This document shows, one piece after another, positions 7,439 to 15,364 of a stretch of DNA of 64,000 bases (the stretch's first letter is position 1; each line of letters starts with the position of its first letter). Below the pieces are notes generated by a model. The model did not search any database and was not told the origin of the DNA. It was given only the letters and a program-made list of their open reading frames with translations. The DNA lies in assembly GCA_023460085.1 (NCBI GenBank), contig JAEWRI010000036.1, positions 347,449 through 411,448 of the forward strand, in the 5' to 3' direction. The DNA comes from Bacillota bacterium (lineage in GTDB: Bacteria; Bacillota; Clostridia; Christensenellales; SZUA-584). The translations under genes and the position numbers were made by a program.

Positions 7439-8611
7439 TTACTGTATTCCGGAAAAGTAGTCCACAAAGCCCTCCGTGAGGCCCTTCACAATCTTTTCCT
7501 GATAATCCTCCGTCACCAGCAGCCTGTCCTCCTGCTCGTTGCTCATATACCCCATCTCAATATTGCACACCGGCACCTGAGACCAGTTGAAGCCCGTCTG
7601 ATCGTCGCGCTCCACAAGGCCATCGTTTTCCGCGCCTGTCGCCGCCACCGCGCTGTCCAGCAGCGCCTGTGCCAGCGCCACGCTGCGCGTTGTGACAGAC
7701 ACATCGCCGGTGTCGAGACAACCCTCCGCGGGCACGAGGATAAACATACCCTTGTTATCCGGATTCCCATTGTAGTTGGCGTGAATGCGCAGCCAGCAGT
7801 CCACGTGCGCTTCGTTCATCATCTGTGCGCGCTCCGAATTCGGGATGTCCACGCCGTGTGTTTCGCGCGTCATCACGACTTCCGCACCCAGCGCCTCCAG
7901 CGCGGCCTTCAGCTTCAGCGCCACCTGCAGGTTCACCACATACTCCGGAACGCCGGTAAATTGCCCCTGCGTGCCGGTGGATACCTTGGGCTTCATCACG
8001 CTGCTGCCCGGCGACACGGGCTCCTTGTCCGCGTTGCCGTCGCGCTGATGGCCTGCGTCGAGGCCAATGACGAAGCCCTTCAGCGGCTGTTCATCCGCGG
8101 GCAGCATCTGCTGCACAGCCTGCCACCGTTCCGTCAGCGCCGCGGCAGTCTGCGTGCCTGCGATGCCATCCACCGAGAGGCCCGCGTATATCTGAAAGTT
8201 ACTTACCGCGCTTTCCAGCTGTTCACCGTATACGCCGTCAGCGCTGCCCGGATCAAAGCCCAGCTCGATGAGCATGGTCTGCATCATCTTCACGGCTTCC
8301 CCCGTGTCTCCCGGGGCACAGGCGGTCGCCTCCGGCAGCGGCGTTGGCGTGGGTACGGGCGTCGGGGTTGACGAAGGCGTCGGCGTCAATACCGGAGTCG
8401 GCGAAGCGGACGGAAGGCCCAGCGCCTGGGTCGGTGTGGGTGTCGCCATAGCCTGCGGCTCCCCCGCTTCGGGACGAAGCCAGATGAGCCAGATGGCGGC
8501 TGCGCACAGCAGCGCCGCAATGCCCGCCGCAACGATTTTAACCCATCCCGCACGCGAAACGCGCCGCCTTTTCCTATACGCTTTTCCCCGCTTCAATGGA
8601 CTTTTTTGCAT
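7439..8611 (-). CDS. Membrane-anchored N-acetylmuramoyl-L-alanine amidase (Amidase_3) with PG-binding domain
   Basis: 390 aa. Short basic N-terminus, one membrane segment (about 24-45), a Thr/Pro-rich spacer (about 55-95), a peptidoglycan-binding type 1 domain (about 100-160, LGFDPGSADGVYG) and the amidase domain (about 178-388). Zinc ligands appear in GLDAGHQRD, VPEYVVNL and RIHANYNG, with the catalytic glutamate in CNIEMGYMSN. It cleaves the amide between MurNAc and the stem peptide on the outer face of the membrane. Monocistronic, divergent from infC. Confidence 0.93.
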   Translation of the reverse strand: MQKSPLKRGKAYRKRRRVSRAGWVKIVAAGIAALLCAAAIWLIWLRPEAGEPQAMATPTPTQALGLPSASPTPVLTPTPSSTPTPVPTPTPLPEATACAPGDTGEAVKMMQTMLIELGFDPGSADGVYGEQLESAVSNFQIYAGLSVDGIAGTQTAAALTERWQAVQQMLPADEQPLKGFVIGLDAGHQRDGNADKEPVSPGSSVMKPKVSTGTQGQFTGVPEYVVNLQVALKLKAALEALGAEVVMTRETHGVDIPNSERAQMMNEAHVDCWLRIHANYNGNPDNKGMFILVPAEGCLDTGDVSVTTRSVALAQALLDSAVAATGAENDGLVERDDQTGFNWSQVPVCNIEMGYMSNEQEDRLLVTEDYQEKIVKGLTEGFVDYFSGIQ

Positions 8612-8646
8612 CGTTACTCCTGTCGCCGCGCACCGTACTTTGTTTC

Positions 8647-8676
8647 ATTGTACCCCAATTGCCCGCTCAGATCCAA
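8647..8676 (-). promoter_or_regulatory. Promoter of the amidase gene
   Basis: Minus-strand TTGGAT (8671-8676), 18-bp spacer, TACAAT (8647-8652), 36 bp upstream of the start codon. Confidence 0.6.
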
Positions 8677-8712
8677 CTTTTTGACGATTTTTGCGCAACG
8701 TGCGAGTAGGCG

Positions 8713-8741
8713 TTGACAACGCCGCCATGCTGTGATATGAT
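8713..8741 (+). promoter_or_regulatory. infC-rpmI-rplT promoter
   Basis: TTGACA (8713-8718), 17-bp spacer, TATGAT (8736-8741). The transcript begins near 8748 and runs into the L20 leader. Confidence 0.88.
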
Positions 8742-8747
8742 TTGCCT

Positions 8748-8846
8748 GCTAAAAAGTAGAAACCACCCGTTTCTCACCTGTCGGCATTGCCAGACAAGGT
8801 TGGCATCACAAGGGTGTTTAACGGGTATTCTGTACCCGTTTTTTTA
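8748..8846 (+). promoter_or_regulatory. Ribosomal protein L20 leader (Firmicutes infC attenuator)
   Basis: The region contains GAAACCACCCGTTTCTCACC, then CTGTCGGCATTGCCAGACAAGG in split helices, as in Firmicutes L20 leaders. It ends in an intrinsic terminator: ACGGGTA (8821-8827), loop TTCTG, TACCCGT (8833-8839), then seven T. The upstream ACCCGTTT (8765-8772) can pair with AACGGGT (8820-8826), so antitermination and termination folds are mutually exclusive. L20 binding is known to favour termination in Bacillus. The class is recognised from memory; a covariance search would confirm. Confidence 0.85.
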
Positions 8847-8906
8847 TTGCCTGTACGGAGCGGTTTCACAGCGATGCGTTTGCAAAATTTAATGGAGGTG
8901 TTTCAT

Positions 8907-9416
8907 ATCGCAAACGAACATCTGATTAACGAGCAGATCAGAGAAAGAAGCGTCCGCGTCATTTCGGACGGCGGAGAGCAGCTTGGCATCATGTCTGCGC
9001 GTGAGGCGATGGGCATTGCAGAAGAAAAGGGAATGGATCTCGTCATGATTTCACCGGCCGCCCAACCGCCCGTGTGCAAGATTATGGACTACGGCAAATT
9101 CCGGTTTGAGCAGGCCAAGAAGCAGAAGGAAGCAAAGAAGAACCAGAAAATCATCACCCTTAAGGAAGTGCGCCTTTCGCCCACGATAGACACGCATGAC
9201 CTGGATGTAAAGGCCAAGAGCGCCGTCGGGTTCCTGAAGGAAGGCGACAAGGTTAAGGTGTCGCTGCGCTTTAAGGGCCGCCAGATGACGCACACCGATA
9301 AGGGGCTTCAGGTGATGAACGAATTCTTCACGAAGGTCGCGGACAGTGCTGCCATGGAAAAGAGCGCGAAGCTCGAGGGCAGAAGCATGTTCATGATATT
9401 GGCACCAAAGAACTAA
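8907..9416 (+). CDS. infC: Translation initiation factor IF-3
   Basis: 169 aa; binds the 30S subunit and checks start-codon/initiator-tRNA pairing. N-terminal domain (NEHLINEQIRERSVRVI), lysine-rich linker (QAKKQKEAKKNQK) and C-terminal domain (IDTHDLDVKAKSAVGFLKEG) are complete. The start is placed at ATC 8907 because GGAGG (8894-8898) is spaced 8 nt from it; the only in-frame ATG nearby (8892) overlaps that ribosome binding site. Rare AUU/AUC/AUA starts are known in infC and allow IF-3 to limit its own synthesis. First gene of infC-rpmI-rplT. Confidence 0.96.
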   Translation: MANEHLINEQIRERSVRVISDGGEQLGIMSAREAMGIAEEKGMDLVMISPAAQPPVCKIMDYGKFRFEQAKKQKEAKKNQKIITLKEVRLSPTIDTHDLDVKAKSAVGFLKEGDKVKVSLRFKGRQMTHTDKGLQVMNEFFTKVADSAAMEKSAKLEGRSMFMILAPKN

Positions 9417-9433
9417 CAGGAGGAGGAAGGATT

Positions 9434-9631
9434 ATGCCCAAGATTAAGACGCATAGAGGGGCAGCCAAGCGGTTTTCGCTGACCAAGAGCGGCAAAGTAA
9501 AGCGCTCCAAGGCTTACCGCCGGCACATACTGAACAAGAAGAGCACCAAGCGCAAGAGGAATCTGCGTCAGGGCACGTTCATCGACGCAGTCGAAGCAAA
9601 GAACATCAAGCAGCTGATTCCCTACAAGTGA
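9434..9631 (+). CDS. rpmI: 50S ribosomal protein L35
   Basis: 65 aa, full length, highly basic: begins PKIKTHRGAAKRFSLTKSGK, the L35 signature. Component of the large ribosomal subunit. An AGGAGGAGG ribosome binding site lies just after the infC stop (17 bp gap). Controlled through the L20 leader with its neighbours. Confidence 0.98.
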   Translation: MPKIKTHRGAAKRFSLTKSGKVKRSKAYRRHILNKKSTKRKRNLRQGTFIDAVEAKNIKQLIPYK

Positions 9632-9655
9632 GATTCAGGCAGGAGGTAACGAAGG

Positions 9656-10015
9656 ATGGCAAGAGTTAAGAAGGCGGTCAACGCCCGTAAAAAGCACAAG
9701 AAGATACTGAAGCTGGCACGCGGCTACTTTGGTGCGAAATCCAAGCAGTTCCGTGCGGCAAATGAAGCGGTCATGCGCTCGCTGCGCTTTGCATACATCG
9801 GCCGGAAGCTCCGCAAACGGGATTTCCGCAGCCTGTGGATCACGCGTATCAACGCCGAAGCAAGGAACAACGGCATCAGCTACTCGCGGCTCATCAACGG
9901 CCTCAAAAAGGCTGGCGTGACGGTCAACCGCAAGATACTGGCCGACATGGCGGTTCACGACAAGCCGGGCTTCGCGGGCATGGTCAGTGTCGCGAAGCAG
10001 AAGCTGAACGCGTAA
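9656..10015 (+). CDS. rplT: 50S ribosomal protein L20
   Basis: 119 aa, full length, begins ARVKKAVNARKKHKKILKLA and contains LWITRINAEARNNGISYSRL. It binds 23S rRNA early in 50S assembly and, by family knowledge, represses this operon by binding its leader. AGGAGG ribosome binding site; 24 bp after rpmI; followed by a terminator. Confidence 0.98.
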   Translation: MARVKKAVNARKKHKKILKLARGYFGAKSKQFRAANEAVMRSLRFAYIGRKLRKRDFRSLWITRINAEARNNGISYSRLINGLKKAGVTVNRKILADMAVHDKPGFAGMVSVAKQKLNA

Positions 10016-10035
10016 CGTTTTGTTCAAGAGCCAAT

Positions 10036-10076
10036 AAAGCAGCGCAGGGATGAAAACAATCACCGGCTGCTTTTTT
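10036..10076 (+). terminator. Terminator after rplT
   Basis: AAAGCAGC (10036-10043) pairs with GCTGCTTT (10066-10073), followed by further T residues; the loop is long (22 nt). Confidence 0.7.
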
Positions 10077-10091
10077 GATCCTGTCATAATA

Positions 10092-10143
10092 AATAGTTAG
10101 CTAACTATTGATTATGTGCGCCGAGTGTGATAAAATTTTATCA
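10092..10143. promoter_or_regulatory. osmC promoter flanked by two perfect palindromes (likely MarR operators)
   Basis: AATAGTTAGCTAACTATT (10092-10109) is an 18-bp perfect palindrome reaching the -35 TTGATT (10108-10113). The -10 TAAAAT (10131-10136, 17-bp spacer) is embedded in a second perfect palindrome TGATAAAATTTTATCA (10128-10143). TAGTTAGCTAACTA-type sites are common for MarR regulators and a marR gene follows osmC. Confidence 0.78.
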
Positions 10144-10165
10144 ACATCGGAAAGGAGCCACAAAT

Positions 10166-10606
10166 ATGATAACTACATTTAAGGCAACGGTGAAGAAGCT
10201 GCCCCTGGGTATGCAGGTGGAAGCGAACGCGCGGGGATTCAAGATGATGCTGGACGAGCCTAAGGAACTGGGCGGAACGGATGTCGCGATGAACCCGGTG
10301 GAAGCGATACTCTGCGCGCTCGGCGGGTGCCAGATGATCGTGGCCGCCGCTTTTGCAAAGGCGCAGAAGTTTTCTTTCGAAGAGGTCTCCGTGGATCTCG
10401 AGGGTGATCTGGATCCGGACGGCTTCATGGGCCTTGCGGATGTCCGCAACGGATTTCAGGAGATCCGCTACGCCATGCATTTCAAGACCCAGGAAAGCCA
10501 GGAGAAATGCGACGAGTTCATGAAGTTCATCGAATCCCGCTGCCCGGTGGGCGACTGTCTCGGCAACGGCGTGAAGCTCTCCTGCGCTTGCGTAATGAGA
10601 GACTAA
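10166..10606 (+). CDS. OsmC family protein
   Basis: 146 aa, OsmC/Ohr fold. The two cysteine regions are present: ALGGCQMIVAAAF and SRCPVGDCLGNG. Such proteins reduce hydroperoxides or handle reactive thiol species in the cytoplasm. The sequence is closer to the broad OsmC/YhfA type than to Ohr proper. ATG 10166 was chosen because AAAGGAG is 8 nt upstream; an earlier in-frame ATG lies within the promoter. Likely controlled by the downstream MarR protein. Confidence 0.9.
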   Translation: MITTFKATVKKLPLGMQVEANARGFKMMLDEPKELGGTDVAMNPVEAILCALGGCQMIVAAAFAKAQKFSFEEVSVDLEGDLDPDGFMGLADVRNGFQEIRYAMHFKTQESQEKCDEFMKFIESRCPVGDCLGNGVKLSCACVMRD

Positions 10607-10640
10607 TCAAAGGTGCGGCAGTATATTCGTTTTCCCATCA

Positions 10641-10667
10641 ACCCCGCGTCATACGGCGCGGGGTTTT
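10641..10667 (+). terminator. Terminator after osmC
   Basis: ACCCCGCG (10641-10648), 8-nt loop, CGCGGGGT (10657-10664), then TTT. Confidence 0.8.
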
Positions 10668-10751
10668 GCGTCCGGCGATATCCGCCCCGCCCAGGCTGTC
10701 GCGCAAAAAAGGTAGTGCTCCAAGCCAAAGTATGTTACTATAAGGCCATCC

Positions 10752-11204
10752 TTGAAAAAGCGGGTGGTTAACACGTTCGATTTGGATGATTGCCTCGCCT
10801 TTATCACCAGCCGCAGCGCGAAGATATTCGCCGAGGCTTTGGAGAGAAGGTTTCGGCCATACAATGTCACCAGGGCCCAATGGATAGCGATGTACTATAT
10901 ACTGAAGAGCGAATCCATTACCCAGCGCGGCCTTGCGGAGAAGATGTGCATTAAGGGGCCAACGGTAGTAACGATGCTTCACAAAATGGAAGCGGACGGT
11001 TTGATGCTGCGCTCCGGCAACGACACCGACAAGCGCGTAAAGCACCTGAAGCTGACAGAGAAAGGCGAGCGGCTGTGCGCCGATTTGACTCCACTGGTAG
11101 AGCAGTTTAAGAATGACACCATCGCCGGTATCGATCCGGAGGAGCTTCAGATGATGAAGCGGGTGCTCAATACGATGGTCGAAAACGCACAGAAAAACAG
11201 ATAG
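10752..11204 (+). CDS. MarR family transcriptional regulator
   Basis: 150 aa, winged helix with RGLAEKMCIKGPTVVTMLHK as recognition region and NDTDKRVKHLKLTEKGERL as wing. TTG start at 10752 with TAAGG 6 nt upstream. Cys14 (FDLDDCLAF) lies where OhrR-type peroxide sensors carry their reactive cysteine, and osmC is the neighbour, so redox sensing is possible; this is inference. Probable target is the pair of palindromes at the osmC promoter. Confidence 0.9.
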   Translation: MKKRVVNTFDLDDCLAFITSRSAKIFAEALERRFRPYNVTRAQWIAMYYILKSESITQRGLAEKMCIKGPTVVTMLHKMEADGLMLRSGNDTDKRVKHLKLTEKGERLCADLTPLVEQFKNDTIAGIDPEELQMMKRVLNTMVENAQKNR

Positions 11205-11233
11205 TCGAACCATTGGGATCTCACGAATTAAAA

Positions 11234-11257
11234 CGGAGCCAGCGTCAGCCGGCTCCG
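11234..11257. terminator. Bidirectional terminator between marR and degV
   Basis: CGGAGCC (11234-11240), 10-nt loop, GGCTCCG (11251-11257). T-rich on both sides: TTTT follows on the minus strand and CTTGTTTT on the plus strand. Confidence 0.75.
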
Positions 11258-11302
11258 CTTGTTTTCTGCAGATAAGAGACGAATCGGCAGGGCCCCTGCA
11301 GG

Positions 11303-12205
11303 CTATCCGCGCTCTACGATATCCGTGCGCTTGTCGCCCACGAAGAAAAGCGCCAGCGTACCGGGGCCGGTGTGCGAGCCGATAACGGTGCCTACGCTGT
11401 TGATAAGCACCTTGCCATTGAGCTTCGGGAAGGCCTCCTCCACCATTGCCGCCACCACCTGCGCGTCCTCCATGCAGGCGGAGTTGGAGATAAAGCACTT
11501 GCCGTTGTAATTCGCTCCGCCGCGTGCGCTCTGCTTCATCTTCTCCACGATTTCGCGGATCACCTTCTTTTTGGAGCGGATCTTCTCGCGCGGGATCAGG
11601 TGTCCCGCAGCGTCCATGTTCAGCAGCGGGCAGATACCCAGCAGCGTGCCCAGCATGCCCGCCGCCTTGGAAATCCGGCCTCCCTTGATGTAAAACGTCA
11701 AGTCGGACGAGAAGAACCAGTGGTGAATGGTGAGCTTGTTCTCCTCCACCCACGCCAGCGCCTGCTCCAGCGACGCGCCGGAGTCGCGCACATCGGCCAG
11801 CATATCCATCAGCAGGCCATAGCCGGAGGACGCTCCGAGCGAGTCTACGATCTCAATCCTGCGTTCCGGGTATTTCTCTCTCAGCTGCTGCTGCGCCACC
11901 AGCGCCGAGTTATGCGCGCCCGAGATACCCGAGGACAGCGTCACGTGCAGCACATCTTTCCCGTCCTTCAAAAACGGCTCAAAAAATTGCGTGTACTCCT
12001 CCACATTCACCTGAGAGGTAGTGGGCTGGACGCCCGTGCTCATGATGCCGTAAAATTCCTCGAACGGCATCGCTTTCCCGAGATCGTCGGGATACACCTG
12101 TCCGTTAATCGTGAAATGAAAGCACACAAAGGGTATTTCTCTTTCCCGGAAGAACGCTTCCGGCATATCGGCTGTCGAACAGCACGTGATCACATAAGGC
12201 TTCAT
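11303..12205 (-). CDS. DegV family fatty-acid-binding protein
   Basis: 300 aa. DegV fold: an N-terminal domain with CSTADMPEAFF and TSQVNVEEY (SxxD-like and TSQ motifs) and a C-terminal domain with LINSVGTVIGSHTGPGTLAL. Family members bind fatty acids and some (FakB) deliver them to fatty acid kinase FakA; no fakA is nearby. Start at MKPYV is favoured since GGGGGAG is just upstream; a 4-residue longer start exists. Monocistronic. Confidence 0.92.
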   Translation of the reverse strand: MKPYVITCCSTADMPEAFFREREIPFVCFHFTINGQVYPDDLGKAMPFEEFYGIMSTGVQPTTSQVNVEEYTQFFEPFLKDGKDVLHVTLSSGISGAHNSALVAQQQLREKYPERRIEIVDSLGASSGYGLLMDMLADVRDSGASLEQALAWVEENKLTIHHWFFSSDLTFYIKGGRISKAAGMLGTLLGICPLLNMDAAGHLIPREKIRSKKKVIREIVEKMKQSARGGANYNGKCFISNSACMEDAQVVAAMVEEAFPKLNGKVLINSVGTVIGSHTGPGTLALFFVGDKRTDIVERG

Positions 12206-12377
12206 ATTCTCCCCCATTCACCGTGCGCATCAGCGCATAATCTTTCATCTAAAGATATAATAGATACCGTTCCGCCGTCACTCTAAACCGCACACCGCCT
12301 TCTCTATGAATCGTTCCCGCAATGGTAGAGGATTAAACGCCAACTCTACAAAAAGTAGAATCATACAAACCGGAAAT

Positions 12378-12406
12378 TTGATTGTTCACCGAGGGTGTGT
12401 TATACT
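12378..12406 (+). promoter_or_regulatory. Promoter of the XRE membrane protein gene
   Basis: TTGATT (12378-12383), 17-bp spacer, TATACT (12401-12406). Confidence 0.75.
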
Positions 12407-12439
12407 TCTAAAAAGTAATACCAAAGGATTGGAGCACCG

Positions 12440-13060
12440 ATGGCAGCGCCGGACATCAAATCCGTTATTGCTAAGAATATCGCGGCCCTGCGCAAGTCTC
12501 TGGGATGGACCCAGACGGAGCTGGCGCAGAAGCTTAACTACTCAGACAAAGCGGTCTCCAAGTGGGAGCGCGCGGAATCTACGCCCGACGTAACCGTGCT
12601 GAAGGATATGGCGGACATACTTGACGTACCCATCGGCTATCTTCTGGAAGACGAGCACCCTGCCGCCGCAAAACCTGCGCGCATCGCGCCCCGGCACCGC
12701 ACGCGCAACCGCGTCATCATCGCGCTGCTCTCCGCCTCGGCGGTATTCTTTGTGGTCACCGTGCTGTACGTGCTCTCCGGTCTCTTGGGTTTTACCATTT
12801 GCGACCCCTCGTGGCTGCTTTATGTTTACGCCATACCGCCCGCGCTTGCCGTACTGCTCGTATTCAGCGCCATCTGGGGGCGTAAAACGCTGATCATCAT
12901 CACCGTCTCACTCACAATATGGTCCATACTGCTCTGTATATTCGTCTCATTCGAGGCCTCCAACATGTGGATGGTATTCCTCATCGGTATCCCCGCGCAG
13001 ATCATTGTCATGCTCGCCGGAACGATGAAGCTGAGCGCACTGCTCCCCCGCCGCAAATAG
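12440..13060 (+). CDS. XRE-family regulator fused to a membrane domain
   Basis: 206 aa. Residues 8-65 are a Cro/C1-type HTH (LGWTQTELAQKLNYSDKAVS) and four hydrophobic segments follow from about residue 95 to 200. Membrane-anchored XRE proteins of this kind are common in Firmicutes and may sense an envelope signal. GGAG is 7 nt upstream of the ATG. Followed at 47 bp by a metallophosphoesterase gene, so the two may be co-transcribed. Confidence 0.88.
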   Translation: MAAPDIKSVIAKNIAALRKSLGWTQTELAQKLNYSDKAVSKWERAESTPDVTVLKDMADILDVPIGYLLEDEHPAAAKPARIAPRHRTRNRVIIALLSASAVFFVVTVLYVLSGLLGFTICDPSWLLYVYAIPPALAVLLVFSAIWGRKTLIIITVSLTIWSILLCIFVSFEASNMWMVFLIGIPAQIIVMLAGTMKLSALLPRRK

Positions 13061-13106
13061 CGCCTGCCTTTCCCGGGCCGCGCACAATCTTTACTTCGGA
13101 GTCGGC

Positions 13107-13988
13107 ATGACCGGAAACGGACTGCGAAAACAGCACAGCAACCTTTGGCTTCGTTTCATTGTCACCATAACGCTCACTGCATTGCTTACCGTTTGGGCGC
13201 TATGGGGCGGTCTTGTGGTTCGCCGCTACACCGTAAACAGCGGCAAGCTGCCCGAAGGCGCATCCGTGCGCATCGCGGTGGTTACGGATCTGCACAGCCT
13301 CATCTGGGGCGAGAATCAGCAGCCGCTGCTGGATGCCATCGCCGCGCAGCAGCCCGACATCATCGCGCTCGTCGGCGACATCATAGACGACCAGGAGCCT
13401 ATCACGGGAGCGCTGCTCTTTCTGGAGCGTGTCGCGCAAATCGCGCCGACATACTATGTTTCGGGCAACCACGAATTCTGGTCGGGCGCATACGACGACA
13501 TCCACGACATGATAGCGGGCTATGGCATCACCGTGCTGGACAACGCATTTGAGGAGCTCACAGTAAATGGCGTCCGCCTCCGTCTGTGCGGCGTCGACGA
13601 CCCCTTCGTATTCCAATACACGGACGATTCGGAGCTGCTGGCGCTGGGAGACGAACAGGCGCTGCTGCGCGACCGCTTCTCCTACATGGACGACAGCGCG
13701 TACACTATTCTGCTGGCCCATCGGCCAGAGCTGATTGACGATTACCTGCAATACCACTTCGATTTGATACTTTCCGGGCACACACACGGAGGGCAGGCGC
13801 GCATCCCGTTCCTATTGAACGGTCTTTGGGCACCCGATCAGGGCTGGTTTCCGCAGTACGCGGGCGGCCGCTACGACTTCGGCAGCCGGACACTGATCGT
13901 CAGCCGCGGTGCGGGCGCGGGCAATACCCTGCCGCGCGTGTTCAATCCGCCCGAGCTCGTGGTAGTGGACATCGCGGGCGGGGAATAA
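13107..13988 (+). CDS. Membrane-anchored metallophosphoesterase (YkuE-like)
   Basis: 293 aa. One N-terminal membrane segment (about 14-38), then a calcineurin-like fold with all metal motifs: VVTDLHS, LVGDIIDD, SGNHEFW, LLAHRPE and LSGHTHGGQ. Relatives include YkuE-type lipid phosphoesterases (for example UDP-2,3-diacylglucosamine hydrolase relatives), acting at the membrane surface; the substrate here is unknown. CGGAG is 6 nt before the ATG. Two small membrane protein genes follow in the same direction. Confidence 0.9.
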   Translation: MTGNGLRKQHSNLWLRFIVTITLTALLTVWALWGGLVVRRYTVNSGKLPEGASVRIAVVTDLHSLIWGENQQPLLDAIAAQQPDIIALVGDIIDDQEPITGALLFLERVAQIAPTYYVSGNHEFWSGAYDDIHDMIAGYGITVLDNAFEELTVNGVRLRLCGVDDPFVFQYTDDSELLALGDEQALLRDRFSYMDDSAYTILLAHRPELIDDYLQYHFDLILSGHTHGGQARIPFLLNGLWAPDQGWFPQYAGGRYDFGSRTLIVSRGAGAGNTLPRVFNPPELVVVDIAGGE

Positions 13989-14003
13989 CACAAGGAGGAA
14001 CCC

Positions 14004-14351
14004 ATGCTCAGAAAAAGCCGCATCTTCTCCATTTCCGTCGCATCATTCGCACTGCTGATGGGGCTGCTCATGCTTTTTGCCTTGCTGCCCGCTTTCTTTG
14101 ATGCGGACGCGGGGGCCATCTTAATCGCTACTGACGCGCTGCTCCTGCTGTGCGGGCTCTTTGGCCTGGCGGGAGGACTGCTGCTGCGAGCGCGGCTGAA
14201 GCTTGCCCGCACGCTGCTGCTCATCGCCGCGCTGCTGGGCATACCGCTCGGGCTGGTATTCTTCTTCGTGTTCATGTACGCGCGCAAGGGTACGCTGCGC
14301 CCCCGTGAGGACGACGCCTTCCGTCCGACCAACATCGGAGCAGCCCCCTGA
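14004..14351 (+). CDS. Small hypothetical membrane protein
   Basis: 115 aa with three to four hydrophobic segments and a hydrophilic C-terminal tail (RKGTLRPREDDAFRP). AAGGAGG ribosome binding site 6 nt upstream. Architecture parallels the next gene (glycine-rich central segment, aromatic last segment, basic tail), which suggests distant duplication. 15 bp after the metallophosphoesterase gene; no function known. Confidence 0.72.
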   Translation: MLRKSRIFSISVASFALLMGLLMLFALLPAFFDADAGAILIATDALLLLCGLFGLAGGLLLRARLKLARTLLLIAALLGIPLGLVFFFVFMYARKGTLRPREDDAFRPTNIGAAP

Positions 14352-14388
14352 ACATTAGCACATTCGCAGCTGCCGGAGGAAATCTGCC

Positions 14389-14748
14389 ATGCGATCGGTG
14401 CGCATACTGACCTTCATCACCAGCGGTATCTTTTTATTCATTGGGGCTATTCCTTTGTTATTCATGCTGTCGGATGTCACAGCGATTTTTCGCCCCCCTA
14501 TAGTTGGGTTGGGTATCGCAATCGTACTTTGCCTGGTGAGCGGCATCATGGGTATCATCTGCGGCATTCTGCTCGGCTTCAACGAGAAAGCGGGCCGCAT
14601 ACTGCTGCTCGTCGCGGCGCTTTTCAGCGGGCTGATACTCTCGCCTTATCTGCTGTTTTACATAAGCGCACGCAAGCGAAGCGTACAGCCGCTGGTGGAG
14701 CCGTTGTACCCGTGGCATGGCAGCAAGACCTGGCCCGACTCCTTCTAA
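14389..14748 (+). CDS. Small hypothetical membrane protein
   Basis: 119 aa, four hydrophobic segments (about 7-28, 38-58, 60-78, 82-100), ending in ISARKRSVQPLVEPLYPWHG. GGAGG is 9 nt upstream of the ATG. Probably a diverged relative of the preceding membrane protein; compare GRILLLVAALFSG here with ARTLLLIAALLGI there. Function unknown. Confidence 0.72.
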   Translation: MRSVRILTFITSGIFLFIGAIPLLFMLSDVTAIFRPPIVGLGIAIVLCLVSGIMGIICGILLGFNEKAGRILLLVAALFSGLILSPYLLFYISARKRSVQPLVEPLYPWHGSKTWPDSF

Positions 14749-14752
14749 ACGT

Positions 14753-14781
14753 TTGACAGGCGTGCGGGATGCATATATCAT
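14753..14781 (+). promoter_or_regulatory. ruvC promoter
   Basis: TTGACA (14753-14758), 17-bp spacer, TATCAT (14776-14781), beginning 5 bp after the stop of the preceding gene. Confidence 0.82.
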
Positions 14782-14826
14782 GAAGGTATCAACAGGAAAG
14801 GCTCAGGCTGATATAGAGGCGTACGC

Positions 14827-14845
14827 GGGCGGCTGACAGCCGCCC
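14827..14845 (+). other. Strong hairpin in the ruvC leader
   Basis: GGGCGGCT-GAC-AGCCGCCC forms a perfect 8-bp stem with a 3-nt loop about 40 nt after the predicted transcription start. No T-run follows, so it is not an ordinary terminator. Confidence 0.6.
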
Positions 14846-14869
14846 CTGCCGTGTAACAGTCCAAACGAT

Positions 14870-15364
14870 ATGGTCATCATCGGCATCGATCCGGGCCTTG
14901 CGCTGATGGGATACGGCGTAATCCGGTACGAAAACGACAAATCGAAGCTGCTCGACTGCGGCACGCTGGTAACGGAAGCGGGTCAGCCGCTGCCGCTGCG
15001 GCTCTCTCAGCTGCACGAAGGCGTACGCAGCCTCATCGCGCGGCACTCCCCCGACTGCGTGGCGTTCGAGGAGCTGTTCTTCGGCAGAAACGTAACCACG
15101 GCGATACAGGTGGCGCAGGCCCGGGGCGCGGCAATGGCGGCAGCCTTCGGCACGGGCGCGGCGCTGTTCGAATATACCCCCATGCAGATTAAGCAGGCGG
15201 TGGTGGGCTACGGCCGCGCCGAAAAGAAGCAGGTGCAGGAGATGGTGCGGCTGCTGCTGGGCATGGACGCCATCATCCGCCCGGACGACGCGGCGGACGC
15301 GGTGGCCTGCGCGCTGTGCCACGCACACTCCAGCCGCTTTGCGGACACGTTCCGCATCCGGTAG
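14870..15364 (+). CDS. ruvC: Crossover junction endodeoxyribonuclease RuvC
   Basis: 164 aa. Cleaves Holliday junctions as a dimer with RuvAB. Acidic catalytic residues are visible at D7 (GIDPGLALMGYG), E67/E68 (AFEELFF) and D140/D143 (RPDDAADAVACAL). Full length. No clear ribosome binding site precedes ATG 14870; a strong leader hairpin lies upstream. A 160-bp inverted repeat begins exactly at the last base of its stop codon and separates it from ruvA. Confidence 0.96.
   Translation: MVIIGIDPGLALMGYGVIRYENDKSKLLDCGTLVTEAGQPLPLRLSQLHEGVRSLIARHSPDCVAFEELFFGRNVTTAIQVAQARGAAMAAAFGTGAALFEYTPMQIKQAVVGYGRAEKKQVQEMVRLLLGMDAIIRPDDAADAVACALCHAHSSRFADTFRIR

Noticed and set aside
8340..8420. Short direct DNA repeats resembling a CRISPR or satellite
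   Set aside because: They encode the Thr/Pro-rich spacer of the amidase; units are too short and irregular for CRISPR. The same holds for 31620-31745 in the LCP gene.
10752..10754. Leaderless start of the marR gene after TATAAG (10739-10744)
   Set aside because: There is no matching -35, and TAAGG at 6 nt gives a plausible ribosome binding site, so the case is weaker than for the two genes at 35-36 kb.
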